The position numbers and the translations under genes are program-made. Below, piece by piece: positions 23,778 to 33,315 of a DNA stretch of 57,669 bases (position 1 is its first letter; each line of letters starts with the position of its first letter). The stretch covers positions 1 to 57,669 of the forward strand of contig CANSQL010000009.1 in assembly GCA_947649125.1 (NCBI GenBank). The letters are read 5' to 3'. The DNA comes from an uncultured Erysipelotrichaceae bacterium. Its GTDB lineage: Bacteria > Bacillota_I > Bacilli_A > Erysipelotrichales > Erysipelotrichaceae. The notes under the pieces were generated by a model. The model saw only the letters and a program-made list of their open reading frames with translations, had not been told where the DNA came from and did not search any database.

Positions 23778-25682
23778 TTACGCCTTTTCGCGCATCAGCT
23801 TCCGCCATGCAAGCAAGCCGCAGCCGCTGCAGATGCTCAACAGAAGATACAGGGAATAAGGAACTACGACACCTGTCATCGGTGAATCACTTTCCTCATC
23901 CTTTTCTGTTTCTGCCTGTGTGTTTCCGTCATTTTTATTGCCGTCATCCTTTAACGGTGGTATCGTTTCCTCGTGTTTCATATAATCAGGGTCCTTTTCA
24001 TGACAGCTGATGCATTCTCCGTTGACAAATTCATGTGCTGTTTTCGCAGTCACCGTGCCCTTACGCACGATTTCATTACAAGCCGCACAGAAATAATCAC
24101 CGCTGTAGCCGTGCTCGCTGCAGGTTGCATCCTTGACATTGATCAGCTGAAGGCTCGTATGTCCGCTTGCTTCAATGATCGTATCCTTTAATGCGATTTC
24201 AATCATCAGTGCAATATCCGCGAACAATTTGCCGCAGCCCTCACACAGCCAATAAGCGATATGCCCGCTTTCGGTACAGGTCGGTGCCTTCGCTTCGACT
24301 TCAATTTTCGAATGCTCAAGCTTCTCTAAAAGCACATCATTTTTATCGAGCTTTATCGTAAGAGCCGCATCGGCAAAGTATTCATCACAGGTCTCACAAT
24401 ACCAGTATGTAATATTGCCTGCTTCGATACAGCTTGCATCCTTTGCGTCAATCTGCACCGCTTTATGTCCCGGGGCAGGTATGATTGTATCTGCTTCCGT
24501 AATTTCCTTACTCAATGCCAAATCTGCATAATATTTCATCGCACTGACCCAGTACTCCATGCGTCCCGCCTCAAGACAGGTCGGCTCGATTCTTGTATAA
24601 TGAACGACAATACCCGCTACACTGTCCTTTGCGTTATTGCTTCCCTTATAGCTTCCCGTTACCAAATTATCGCTTAAATCCGGAGTTTTACCGCCTGTTA
24701 CACGTGACAAGCCGTACATATAGCCCGCCGTCACGCTCTTTATAATATTTTCAGGGATAATGAATTCAATATCACTGACAGTTGATGCGCTGATATGACC
24801 GGTGTCGGAATCAGAATTAAATACGCCGACCAAGCCGCCCAGTCCCATCGATGATTTTGTCAGCAACGCATATTCGACACTTGCATTCGTCTCGATAACA
24901 ACATTATGTACACTGCAGTTTTCAATGCTGTTGCTTAAAAAAGCTGCACCGATCAAACCGCCGATTTTTCTTGTGCCGGTTATTTTCAGATTTTCCACAC
25001 TGCAGTCGGAAATCAAGTTATCCCCCTCGCCTCGAAGTCCGATCAAACCGCCGATATTATCTCCTTCACTGTCAGATGTCACATATAGGCCGTTGATACT
25101 GCTTCCCTCATTGGCTCTTACGTGAGAATTTGTAATCCTTGAATAATGATCGCCCGCTAAGCCTCCGACCATGAACGTACCGCTGATCGTTATATCACCG
25201 ATAACATTACAATTCATTGTCTTTGCGACCATATAACCGCCCAAGGCACCTACCATATGATTTGCCCGTATATTCACATTTTCCAAGGTCAAATCCGCAA
25301 TTACAGCGCCGGAACCATCCCCTGCATGTCCGAAAAATCCTGCTTCATTCAAAGTCTCATCATTAATCTTTAAATTCTTCACTGTTCTTTGATTTCCCTG
25401 AAAGGAGCCGTTAAACGGATTTGCGTTATTTCCGATCGGTATCCATTCCTCATTGTTTAAATCAATATCAGCCGTTAATATAACAGTTTTCTTAGAGAAG
25501 CTTTTCCCGCTGTTCACCATATCACGAAACGCAAACAGCTCCGCCTTATCGGAAATCGTAAATTCTGTCGCGGTATCATAATCAGCTCCCCAATCAGGTG
25601 TACTTGCCTTTACAGATACCGATAACGGCATCATTGTGACAAGCATCGTCAGTATGACCGCAATACAAATAAGCTTTTTCAT
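23778..25682 (-). CDS. GLUG-repeat cell-wall protein with Cys-rich repeats
   Basis: 634 aa from the ATG at 25682 (AGGAGG 7 nt upstream). Signal peptide to about residue 28. Residues about 50-310 form a right-handed beta-helix-like region with GLUG-type turns (VGALGGYM, VGGLAGDH, IGGLIGLRG, IGGLIGAA, LGGLVGVF). From about 345 on there are four repeats of about 50 residues (PTCLEAG, ASCIEAGNITYWYCETC, PTCTESGHIAYWLCEGC, ATCSEHGYSGDYFCAAC), most with a CxxC pair, plus a final CISCHE. The end, SPMTG-hydrophobic helix-MREK, is a sortase-type signal with SPMTG in place of LPXTG. It is a surface protein of unknown ligand. Confidence 0.8.
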   Translation of the reverse strand: MKKLICIAVILTMLVTMMPLSVSVKASTPDWGADYDTATEFTISDKAELFAFRDMVNSGKSFSKKTVILTADIDLNNEEWIPIGNNANPFNGSFQGNQRTVKNLKINDETLNEAGFFGHAGDGSGAVIADLTLENVNIRANHMVGALGGYMVAKTMNCNVIGDITISGTFMVGGLAGDHYSRITNSHVRANEGSSINGLYVTSDSEGDNIGGLIGLRGEGDNLISDCSVENLKITGTRKIGGLIGAAFLSNSIENCSVHNVVIETNASVEYALLTKSSMGLGGLVGVFNSDSDTGHISASTVSDIEFIIPENIIKSVTAGYMYGLSRVTGGKTPDLSDNLVTGSYKGSNNAKDSVAGIVVHYTRIEPTCLEAGRMEYWVSAMKYYADLALSKEITEADTIIPAPGHKAVQIDAKDASCIEAGNITYWYCETCDEYFADAALTIKLDKNDVLLEKLEHSKIEVEAKAPTCTESGHIAYWLCEGCGKLFADIALMIEIALKDTIIEASGHTSLQLINVKDATCSEHGYSGDYFCAACNEIVRKGTVTAKTAHEFVNGECISCHEKDPDYMKHEETIPPLKDDGNKNDGNTQAETEKDEESDSPMTGVVVPYSLYLLLSICSGCGLLAWRKLMREKA

Positions 25683-26096
25683 TCCATAACCTCCTATGAT
25701 ATAAATATGGCGTTTGAATATATTTTTTATTTTAATATAAAGTGTTTTATTTGACAAGTAAATTTTTTTATCAAATTTGCCGTTTTTATACAGATAACTT
25801 TATTTTTCATTCAATAAACCCTGTTATTCTCGCAGGCAAAAGAAACCTTTATCAATTATAACTTAGATTATCGCCCTTTCGGATAAGTATTTATTCCCTC
25901 TTATATATGCAACTTTTTAGCTAACATAGCTTTATACACAGCCTTACCGAGGCAAGCTTAAGAATTCTTGTGCTGCTTTAATACATTTGAGTTATAATCA
26001 GACTTTCATATAAATAAAATATTTTTTCTCAGTAATCGACTGTGCTATAATAGATAAGTACATAAGCTTTCTGCTTAAGCAGTATAAGGAGGATTT
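25683..26096. other. Gene-free region between divergent genes
   Basis: AT-rich, containing two TATAAT-like boxes towards mscL (about 25995 and 26045). No gene, repeat or structured RNA recognised. Confidence 0.5.
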
Positions 26097-26555
26097 ATGA
26101 AAAAAATTATTGAAGAATTCAAAATATTTATTATGAGAGGAAACGTGCTTGATTTAGCGATCGGTGTAATCATCGGCGGTGCGTTTCAAAAAATCGTCAA
26201 CTCACTTGTGAATGATATGATCATGCCGCTGATTTCATTGATTACCGGCGGTATCAATTTCAGCAACTGGTTTCTTGCCCTAGACGACAGCTCCTATTCG
26301 GTTTTAAGTGAAGCGCAGGCAAACGGTGCCAACACCTTAAACTACGGGTTATTTTTAACTGAGGTCTTGAATTTTCTGATTATGGCATTTGTGATTTTTA
26401 TGTTTGTGAAAACAATGAATCGCATTGCCGCAAAAAGAAAGAAAACAGAGGTTGAACCGGAACCGACGAAGACAAAGACATGTCCTTATTGTAAATCGGA
26501 AATTGATATTGAAGCGACACGCTGTCCGCATTGTACCTCACAGCTTGAAGCTTAA
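26097..26555 (+). CDS. mscL: Large-conductance mechanosensitive channel with C-terminal zinc ribbon
   Basis: 152 aa. The N-terminal helix, TM1 (FIMRGNVLDLAIGVIIGGAFQKIVNSLVNDMIMP), loop and TM2 match MscL, the pore that opens on membrane tension to release solutes. In place of the usual C-terminal helical bundle there is a linker (residues 108-126) and a zinc ribbon, CPYC (129-132) to CPHC (143-146). The ATG follows AAGGAGGATTT. Confidence 0.93.
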   Translation: MKKIIEEFKIFIMRGNVLDLAIGVIIGGAFQKIVNSLVNDMIMPLISLITGGINFSNWFLALDDSSYSVLSEAQANGANTLNYGLFLTEVLNFLIMAFVIFMFVKTMNRIAAKRKKTEVEPEPTKTKTCPYCKSEIDIEATRCPHCTSQLEA

Positions 26556-26611
26556 TACACTGTAACAGACATCATTTACAGATGAATATTTAACGGATAT
26601 ATAAAATTATT

Positions 26612-26662
26612 AAAAAAAGCATGATCGTTATCATTTAAACAGATGAATAACCATGCTTTTTT
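26612..26662. terminator. Bidirectional terminator between mscL and the SDR gene
   Basis: AAAAAAGCATG and CATGCTTTTTT arms give A/T tracts on both sides, so it can serve both convergent genes. Confidence 0.75.
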
Positions 26663-26693
26663 ATCTTCTCAATTAAGCAAATGAATCAATGCC

Positions 26694-27455
26694 TTATCCG
26701 ACAAAGCCTCCGTCTACGGATAATACTGCACCGGTAATATAGGCTGCGGCATCGCTCGCTAAAAACAGTACCGCATTGGCGATATCCTCACCTTCACCCA
26801 AACGCTGCAGCGGAATATTCGCAGCCATTCTTTCAACGATTTTTTGATCCAAGGCCTTCACCATATCGGTTGCGGTAATTCCCGGAGCTACTGCATTTAC
26901 ACGAATTCCGTCCTTGCCGAGCTCACGCGCCAATGCCTTCGTCATACCGTTGACCGCAAACTTACTTGTCGGATAAGCGCTTCCCGAGCCTTGTGCATAT
27001 AAGGAAACCATGGAGCTTGTATTAATCACAGCGCCTTTGCCCTTTTCCTTCATCTGCGGTACGCACAGCCGCGTTAAACGAAACATCGCATCCACATTGA
27101 TATTCATGACCTTAGAAAAATGCTCATCATCATAATCAAAGATAGATTTTGCATCGGAAACACCGGCATTGTTTACTAAAATATCAACCGATGAATGAAA
27201 ATGCTTTGTCAACTTCTCCAGCATTTCCTTGATTTCCTGTTCCTTATTCAAATCAGGATAATAACCGACAACCGCATAAGCATCATTTTCCGCCTTCAGC
27301 TTTTCAAGCGCACGCTCTACGCTTTCCTTACGTGAGCCTAATAACGCTACCTTAGCCCCGCTATTCAAAAACCCCTGCACGATCGCATAACCGATTCCGC
27401 GCGTTCCGCCGCTGACAAGCACTACCTTATCCTTCAATGATGTAAACTGTTCCAT
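26694..27455 (-). CDS. SDR-family oxidoreductase (FabG-like)
   Basis: 253 aa Rossmann enzyme: NAD(P)-binding SGGTRGIGYA, NNAG, catalytic Ser (NTSSM) and YPTSK (Tyr and Lys), ending in ITGAVLSVDGGFVG as in 3-oxoacyl-ACP reductases. It stands alone, away from fatty-acid genes, so the substrate is open. The ATG at 27455 (MEQFTSLKDK) is preferred over one ten codons upstream, because a purine-rich AAAGG site precedes it and the family begins there. Confidence 0.85.
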   Translation of the reverse strand: MEQFTSLKDKVVLVSGGTRGIGYAIVQGFLNSGAKVALLGSRKESVERALEKLKAENDAYAVVGYYPDLNKEQEIKEMLEKLTKHFHSSVDILVNNAGVSDAKSIFDYDDEHFSKVMNINVDAMFRLTRLCVPQMKEKGKGAVINTSSMVSLYAQGSGSAYPTSKFAVNGMTKALARELGKDGIRVNAVAPGITATDMVKALDQKIVERMAANIPLQRLGEGEDIANAVLFLASDAAAYITGAVLSVDGGFVG

Positions 27456-27667
27456 AAATATCCCGGCCTTTCTTTTATTAAGCATCTATTGTATTCTACT
27501 TCAAATATAGCACACTTATACCTAGAATACAATCCATACGCCCTTTTCGGTATATTTAGCGGCAAGCTTACAGAATACTTTCTCTTTCATCGATTGATTT
27601 CGATCAATAAGCTTCATATTCATCAAGCTAAAGCATAAAATAAAACGAATATAAAGGGGAGATCATC

Positions 27668-28741
27668 ATGTCTACCATCTCACTGGCAATGATTATCAAG
27701 GATGAAGAGGCAGTCTTAGACAGATGCCTTGCGTCAATTTGTGAATGCGTGGATGAAATTATTATCGTAGATACGGGAAGCAGCGATCGAAGTGTGGAAA
27801 TCGCTGAAAAGTATACGAAGCAAATTTATCATTATACATGGAATGATGATTTTGCGAGTGCACGAAATGAAGCATTTTCACATGCGAAAATGGATTATAT
27901 TATGTGGATGGATGCAGATGATGTTTTGCCTGCAGAGGAAAAGGAAAAGCTGCTTGCCTTAAAACAAACACTTACTTTAGATACGGATATCGTAATGATG
28001 AAGTATCATATTGCCTTTGATAATGAGAATCAGCCGACCTTTACTTATTATCGTGAGCGCTTGATTCGTAATAATAAGCAGTTTTATTGGAGCGGCAGAA
28101 TACATGAGGCAATCAATATTCACGGTAAAATCGCATACAATGAGATTGCGATCCATCATAAAAAGCTGAAGCAAAATGATTCCATGCGTAATTTGCGTAT
28201 TTTAGAGAAGCTTTGTCAGGAGAAAAGGGCAACTGTAAGAGATCGGTATTATTATGCCAGAGAGCTTTATGAGCATTGTCAGTATCAAAAGGCACTTTTA
28301 CAGTTGGAGCAGGTGTGCACAGCGCAAGAGCTGTGGATTGAAAATAAGATCGATTCCTATCGAATCAAGGGACATTGCCTTTGGGCATTAAGCAGGAAAG
28401 AAGAAGCGCTTGCATCCTATTTTAACAGTTTTGTGTTTGCCTTGCCGAAGGCAGAAATTCTTTGTGATATCGCTTATTGTATCATGCAGGAACAGAATTA
28501 TAAGCAGGCGATCTATTGGTATCATGCAGCACTGCATACGGAAAAGAATGAAACAAGCGGGGCCTTTATTCAACAGGAGTGCTATGACTTTATACCGTAT
28601 GTACAGCTTTGTGTTTGCTACGACTGTATGGGTGAGCATGAAAAAGCCTTGTATTATCATCAACAGGCAGCTAAGCTAAAGCCAACGCATCCGATCGTAC
28701 AAAAAAACAATGCGTATTTCAAGACGTATTTAAAAAAGTAA
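27668..28741 (+). CDS. Family 2 glycosyltransferase with TPR tail
   Basis: 357 aa. The N-terminal GT-A domain begins SLAMIIKDEEAVLDRCLAS and has VDTGSSDRS and the metal-binding DADD. From about residue 200 helical TPR-like repeats follow (KQAIYWYHAAL, EKALYYHQQAAKLKPTHPIV). This architecture (WcaA-like GT plus TPR) occurs in enzymes that glycosylate peptides or proteins as well as cell-surface sugars. It is monocistronic, so the acceptor is unknown. The ATG follows AAGGGGAGATC. Confidence 0.82.
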   Translation: MSTISLAMIIKDEEAVLDRCLASICECVDEIIIVDTGSSDRSVEIAEKYTKQIYHYTWNDDFASARNEAFSHAKMDYIMWMDADDVLPAEEKEKLLALKQTLTLDTDIVMMKYHIAFDNENQPTFTYYRERLIRNNKQFYWSGRIHEAINIHGKIAYNEIAIHHKKLKQNDSMRNLRILEKLCQEKRATVRDRYYYARELYEHCQYQKALLQLEQVCTAQELWIENKIDSYRIKGHCLWALSRKEEALASYFNSFVFALPKAEILCDIAYCIMQEQNYKQAIYWYHAALHTEKNETSGAFIQQECYDFIPYVQLCVCYDCMGEHEKALYYHQQAAKLKPTHPIVQKNNAYFKTYLKK

Positions 28742-28742
28742 A

Positions 28743-28760
28743 AGCTGTCACATGACAGCT
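28743..28760. terminator. Hairpin between convergent glycosyltransferase and rlmH genes
   Basis: AGCTGTCACATGACAGCT is self-complementary. On the minus strand it runs into TTTTACTTTTTT, serving the rlmH end of the long operon. Confidence 0.7.
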
Positions 28761-28763
28761 CTG

Positions 28764-29240
28764 TTATTTATGATACGGCTGATGATTAATAATCGTAAAG
28801 GCACGATACAGCTGTTCGGCAAGCAGCACTCTGACAAGCTGATGAGGAAAGGTCAAATCAGAAAGCTTCCAACGAAAATCGGCACGATGCAACAATGCTT
28901 GGCTGAGACCTAATGAACCGCCGATCACAAAAACGATATTGCCGCCGGAATATGTCTGCAGCTGATCGATCTTTTCAGCTAAGCCTTCACTTGTCAGCAT
29001 TTTGCCTGCCAAATCTAACAGGATCACCTTGTCTGTATCTTTGATGTGGGACAATAAGCGTGCGCCTTCCTTATCCTTGACCTGCTCCATCTGTGCTTGA
29101 TGAAGTGTCTGCGGTGCATTTTCATCTGCGACCTCAAGTATTTCCAATTTTGTATAGGCTTGAAGGCGTTTGGCGTATTCCTCAGTCAATTGGCGCATCG
29201 CCTTTTCTTTTTGTTTTCCTACCGCTAATATTTTTATCAT
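28764..29240 (-). CDS. rlmH: 23S rRNA (pseudouridine1915-N3)-methyltransferase
   Basis: 158 aa SPOUT-fold enzyme that methylates pseudouridine 1915 on the assembled 70S ribosome. Typical segments are IKILAVGKQKEKAM, the SAM-knot FVIGGSLGLS and the C-terminal LTFPHQLVRVLLAEQLYRAFTIINHQPYHK-type end. The ATG at 29240 (GAGGT upstream) gives the standard length; an extension of 26 codons overlaps the preceding gene. It is the last gene of the rpsF-to-rlmH cluster. Confidence 0.95.
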   Translation of the reverse strand: MIKILAVGKQKEKAMRQLTEEYAKRLQAYTKLEILEVADENAPQTLHQAQMEQVKDKEGARLLSHIKDTDKVILLDLAGKMLTSEGLAEKIDQLQTYSGGNIVFVIGGSLGLSQALLHRADFRWKLSDLTFPHQLVRVLLAEQLYRAFTIINHQPYHK

Positions 29241-29250
29241 AGCTACCTCA

Positions 29251-30000
29251 TTATTGATCCTTGTTGCCGCCGATATAAATACCGAATTGCTCGGCCGCAT
29301 AAATGCGCAGCTGATCACACGGCAAATCCTTACGCTGAAGTTGATTGATCAGAGTATCTGCGGCAAGCTGTCGATGATTTCCTTCCTGTGAAATATGCGC
29401 CAATACGATTTCCTTTGTTTTATCACCGATGACTTGAGAAAGCACATAGGCGCTGTCCTCATTACAAAGATGTCCCATATCATTGATAATTCGCTGCTTC
29501 ACAAAAACCGGTCGTGCGGTCTGCATCAGCATTTCAATATTATGATTGCTTTCAAATACATAATAATCCGCATTTTCAATATACGGCATTACATCCTTTC
29601 GAATATATCCGGTATCGGTAATATACACCATTTTACCGAAGTATCCCTCAATCACAAATCCGATCGTACCGTCACAATCATGGCTCATCGGTAAAATCGT
29701 TACATCGAAATCTCTGATTTTCAAGCGTTCATAGGCTTGTACATAATTGGCATCCTTACGCTCCAGCTTTGCGCAGGCAAATGCCGGCAGCACATCAAAC
29801 ATTTTCAGCTGTGATACATGATCCTTATGCGTATGTGTAATCAATAATGCATCTGCGTTTTCATATCGATAAGACAGGCGCTCAAAACAGCTGTTTAAAT
29901 AACGCTTTGTCGTTCCGCAATCGATGATCAATTCACAGCCCTCATCCTTGATTACACAGCAGTTTCCTTTTGAACCACTCGCAAGCAATGCGAACTTCAT
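29251..30000 (-). CDS. yycJ: YycJ/WalJ-type metallo-beta-lactamase-fold hydrolase
   Basis: 249 aa. ASGSKGNCCVI at the N-terminus and the metal motif THTHKDH identify the YycJ family, predicted to be a nuclease linked to DNA repair and replication/division coordination. Downstream metal ligands in LPMSHDCDG and DTGY are visible. The start overlaps the stop of the M23 gene (TAATG), and rlmH follows after 10 bp. Confidence 0.9.
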   Translation of the reverse strand: MKFALLASGSKGNCCVIKDEGCELIIDCGTTKRYLNSCFERLSYRYENADALLITHTHKDHVSQLKMFDVLPAFACAKLERKDANYVQAYERLKIRDFDVTILPMSHDCDGTIGFVIEGYFGKMVYITDTGYIRKDVMPYIENADYYVFESNHNIEMLMQTARPVFVKQRIINDMGHLCNEDSAYVLSQVIGDKTKEIVLAHISQEGNHRQLAADTLINQLQRKDLPCDQLRIYAAEQFGIYIGGNKDQ

Positions 30001-31502
30001 TATCGTCCCACCACCGTCTGCGGATCGATTTGAACACCATGATATCGCACTTCAAAGTGCACGTGCGGGCCTGTCGCAACACCTGTCATACCGATATTAC
30101 CGATTGCTTCACCTTGTTGAACAACTGTTCCAACCGGGAAGAAGCCCGGACCGCTCATATGTCCGTAATAGGTCTGATAGCCGTTATTATGATCAATAAT
30201 TACGCGATAGCCGCCGACAGGATGATAATCGCTTTGAACAATGGTTCCGCGATCGCTTGCCAAAACCTTACCGTAGAAATTATAACGATTTTGAACATCG
30301 GTTGCCGTATGTCCGCTGTAACAGTACCAACCGCATGTAATTGAGGCAACCTCTACCGGCCAACGGAAATGCCCGCTTCCGATATGCGGATATACCTTAG
30401 TACCGACACGCTTTACCTCTCGTACCGGCTGCTTAGTGATAATGCTCGATATCTTTTTACCGTTACCGGTACTTTGTCCGTTTACGAATGTTTCCTGATA
30501 ACGCGCATTTTCTTTGCCCAGCTCCTGCTTCGTATCAATGATTTCCATTCCCTCTCTCAAGGTATCATCGTATACGATCAGTGTTGATTCCGGATAAACG
30601 GTTTCCTCCACCTGATTCTCTTTAATGACCTCGTAGTGAATCGGACTGTTGATCGCCGTTACATTTAACTTCATTCCTACCTTGACTAGCTGATTTTCAC
30701 TGACTAAGGAATCCTGATTCAATGCCAACAAATGAGATGTCGGGATATGATTCAACCATGCGATACCTTGAATGGTATCATATTCCTTTGTCGTATAAAA
30801 TTTCGCCTTACTGTCATAACCGTAGCTGATGATTTTTAAAGCTTCTTCTTTTGTTTTGGCAATTTTATTAATCGGCGCAAGTCCCTTAGAAACACTCATT
30901 TCTTCTTTAAAATAAGCATTTTCTACTCTTGTACCGTACTCATGATCTCCTAACGGCGGAACCTCACTGCCGCTGTTGATCAGCTTAAAGGATTTCTTAT
31001 CAATAAAATTCAACGCAAAATCATCACGAGCCGCCACAAAATCATCTATGTTTTTGACATAAATCACTTCTCCGTTTGAGAATTCAATCTTATTCGCTTC
31101 GACACTGAATAAATTATTTTCATTGATATATTTCAGTATTTCATCATCCTTGTTTTCATAAGTAAAGAAGTTGATTTCATTTACGATATGTACATCCTCA
31201 CCTAAGCCAAGCTTGGTATCGGGAAAATCCTGCGCATAACGATTTTGATAAACCTCTGAAAGCATTTCATCCAGCTTGGAGTCATCGTTTAAAACACCGA
31301 TGATACTGTCTTTATAATAAATCACGGTGTTATTTTGTTCCGTTTGCGTTGTATTCAAAACCTTTTGCGGAATAATCGCATTCTCGATATCAAACGCACT
31401 GTTAAAGTCTCCGCTGAAGGCCTTCGGCTCAAAATATGCGGACATAAAGGTTAATACGACTGCGATCAAGAAGGCGGAAATCAGTGCATAGACCTGCTTC
31501 AT
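30000..31502 (-). CDS. M23-family peptidoglycan endopeptidase with LysM and G5 domains
   Basis: 500 aa. An N-terminal signal anchor (residues 5-24) is followed by a long extracellular region. A LysM-like segment (TIQGIAWLNHIPTSHLLALN, about 235-275), a G5 domain (about 290-370) and a C-terminal M23 domain follow. The M23 zinc motifs are HTATD and HVHFE, with GHMSG also present. It should cut peptide cross-links in the wall. Its place between dnaB and yycJ may tie wall cleavage to the growth-related operon. The start has TTCTGTAACAGAAAGGAGCGAG upstream. Confidence 0.9.
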   Translation of the reverse strand: MKQVYALISAFLIAVVLTFMSAYFEPKAFSGDFNSAFDIENAIIPQKVLNTTQTEQNNTVIYYKDSIIGVLNDDSKLDEMLSEVYQNRYAQDFPDTKLGLGEDVHIVNEINFFTYENKDDEILKYINENNLFSVEANKIEFSNGEVIYVKNIDDFVAARDDFALNFIDKKSFKLINSGSEVPPLGDHEYGTRVENAYFKEEMSVSKGLAPINKIAKTKEEALKIISYGYDSKAKFYTTKEYDTIQGIAWLNHIPTSHLLALNQDSLVSENQLVKVGMKLNVTAINSPIHYEVIKENQVEETVYPESTLIVYDDTLREGMEIIDTKQELGKENARYQETFVNGQSTGNGKKISSIITKQPVREVKRVGTKVYPHIGSGHFRWPVEVASITCGWYCYSGHTATDVQNRYNFYGKVLASDRGTIVQSDYHPVGGYRVIIDHNNGYQTYYGHMSGPGFFPVGTVVQQGEAIGNIGMTGVATGPHVHFEVRYHGVQIDPQTVVGR

Positions 31503-31519
31503 GCGCTCGCTCCTTTCTG

Positions 31520-32860
31520 TTACATTGATTCTGTATAATTATAAAACGCGGAAATTGATTTAGAGAAGGCTAAATCAACATTGCCTGTCGCACCGTTACG
31601 ATGCTTTGCGAGATTGACCTCGGTTCGCTCCGGAAGATTTTGTTCCTCTTCGGTTTTATCTTTGTTATAGTAATCCTCACGATATAAAAACATTACGATA
31701 TCGGCATCCTGTTCGATTGATCCGGATTCACGCAGATCGGAAAGCATCGGATGCTTATTGGGACGCTGTTCGACTGCACGTGACAGCTGTGACAGCGCGA
31801 TGACAGGACATTCCATCTCTCTTGCCAAACCCTTTAAGGAACGAGAAATCTCGGAAATTTCCTGTTGGCGATTATCACCGCTGCTGCGTGAGGAGCCGGA
31901 TATCAGCTGTAAGTAGTCGATGACGACCATATCCAAGCCGTGCTCGCTTTTCAGCTTACGGCATTTGGAATAAATCTCAGCGATTTTAATATTGGAAGAA
32001 TCATCGATAAACAGCTTCGTACCGCTTAGATCCGCAGCTGCCTCATTGATGCGATTGAAATCCTCATCGCTCATATTTCCGCTTCTCAGCTTAAATGATT
32101 CTACTTCACTGCGGGCACTCATAATACGCTTCATCAATGCTTCCGCAGGCATCTCAAGTGAAAATATCGCAACTGCACCGCTGTTGAACTGAGCTGCGCG
32201 CATCGCCAAATTCAGCGCAAAGGCCGTCTTGCCCATTGCGGGACGTGCTGCCAGTATAATCAAATCACCGCGCTGAAAGCCGTTTGTCATTTTATCCAAA
32301 TCATAGCCTGTCTTGATACCGGTCACATGATCGCTGAAGGAGCGAAGCTTTGTCAGCTCCTGAATTACGTTGGCAATGACCTCTTTACTGCTTTTGAATT
32401 CAGTTGCCTTACGGCTTCTCGTTATCTGTAAAATATTACGCTCTGCCTGATCCATCACATCGTCCAATTCCTGATCGACATGATAGGCATCCTCAGCGAT
32501 TGCCTCTGCCGTTTCAATCAATCTGCGTAAATGAGCGCGGCTTTTAATCAGTTCGATATAATGGGCGCTGTTTGCCTGTGATACCGCAGTATCGGAAAGC
32601 TTTAAAATATAATCGGCGCCCCCTACCATATGTAATTCATCGCTGTCCTGTAATCTTGTGATCAACGAGGTTGCATCAATCGGCTTCCCTGTTTCACTTA
32701 AATAATTCATCGCCGAAAAAATACGCTGATGAATATTTAAATAAAAATCCTCTGCCTGCAGCCCCTGATCGAATACGATGCGAACGACCTTCGGATAGAC
32801 AAGCATCGAGCCTAAGATTGCCTGTTCCGCTTCGTTGCTGTGTGGTAATTCCTGACTCAT
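31520..32860 (-). CDS. dnaB: Replicative DNA helicase
   Basis: 446 aa: N-terminal DnaB domain (HSNEAEQAILGSMLVYP), then the RecA-like domain with Walker A RPAMGKTAFALN and Walker B VVIDYLQLISG. It forms the hexamer that unwinds DNA at the fork (called DnaC in B. subtilis). It follows rplI by 8 bp, the usual Firmicutes order. Confidence 0.97.
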   Translation of the reverse strand: MSQELPHSNEAEQAILGSMLVYPKVVRIVFDQGLQAEDFYLNIHQRIFSAMNYLSETGKPIDATSLITRLQDSDELHMVGGADYILKLSDTAVSQANSAHYIELIKSRAHLRRLIETAEAIAEDAYHVDQELDDVMDQAERNILQITRSRKATEFKSSKEVIANVIQELTKLRSFSDHVTGIKTGYDLDKMTNGFQRGDLIILAARPAMGKTAFALNLAMRAAQFNSGAVAIFSLEMPAEALMKRIMSARSEVESFKLRSGNMSDEDFNRINEAAADLSGTKLFIDDSSNIKIAEIYSKCRKLKSEHGLDMVVIDYLQLISGSSRSSGDNRQQEISEISRSLKGLAREMECPVIALSQLSRAVEQRPNKHPMLSDLRESGSIEQDADIVMFLYREDYYNKDKTEEEQNLPERTEVNLAKHRNGATGNVDLAFSKSISAFYNYTESM

Positions 32861-32868
32861 AGCTTCAC

Positions 32869-33315
32869 CTACTCACTTAAATGAACACGTATTACACCGA
32901 TTACCTTGTTTTTATAAAGATCGATCTTTACATCGGTATAACCGAGTGAGGCAATCGCTGTATTATCCAAAACCTTTCGCTTATCGATTTTGATTTCATA
33001 TTTCTGCATCAACTGTTCCGCAATCTGTTTGGTGGAAACACTGCCGAATACACGTCCGTCTTTTCCTGTTTTCACCTTAAACTCTAAAGTCAGCTTTGCC
33101 AATTGTTGTTTGATGGCTTCGGCATTTGCCTCCAGCTGCTTTTCCTCTAAGGATTCCTGCAGCTTTTGTTCATCTAATATTTCCATTGATTTTTTCGTTG
33201 CCTCTACCGCCAAATGCTGACGTATCAAAAAATTGCGTCCGTAGCCGTCGGCTACCTTTACAATATCACCTTTTTTTCCTAAATTTTTAACATCACTTAA
33301 CAGAATCACTTTCAT
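32869..33315 (-). CDS. rplI: 50S ribosomal protein L9
   Basis: 148 aa, with the signature [19 protein letters not shown], a long helix and a C-terminal domain. Its start lies 23 nt inside the end of gdpP, with AGGAGG within the gdpP coding region, so translation is probably coupled. Confidence 0.97.
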   Translation of the reverse strand: MKVILLSDVKNLGKKGDIVKVADGYGRNFLIRQHLAVEATKKSMEILDEQKLQESLEEKQLEANAEAIKQQLAKLTLEFKVKTGKDGRVFGSVSTKQIAEQLMQKYEIKIDKRKVLDNTAIASLGYTDVKIDLYKNKVIGVIRVHLSE

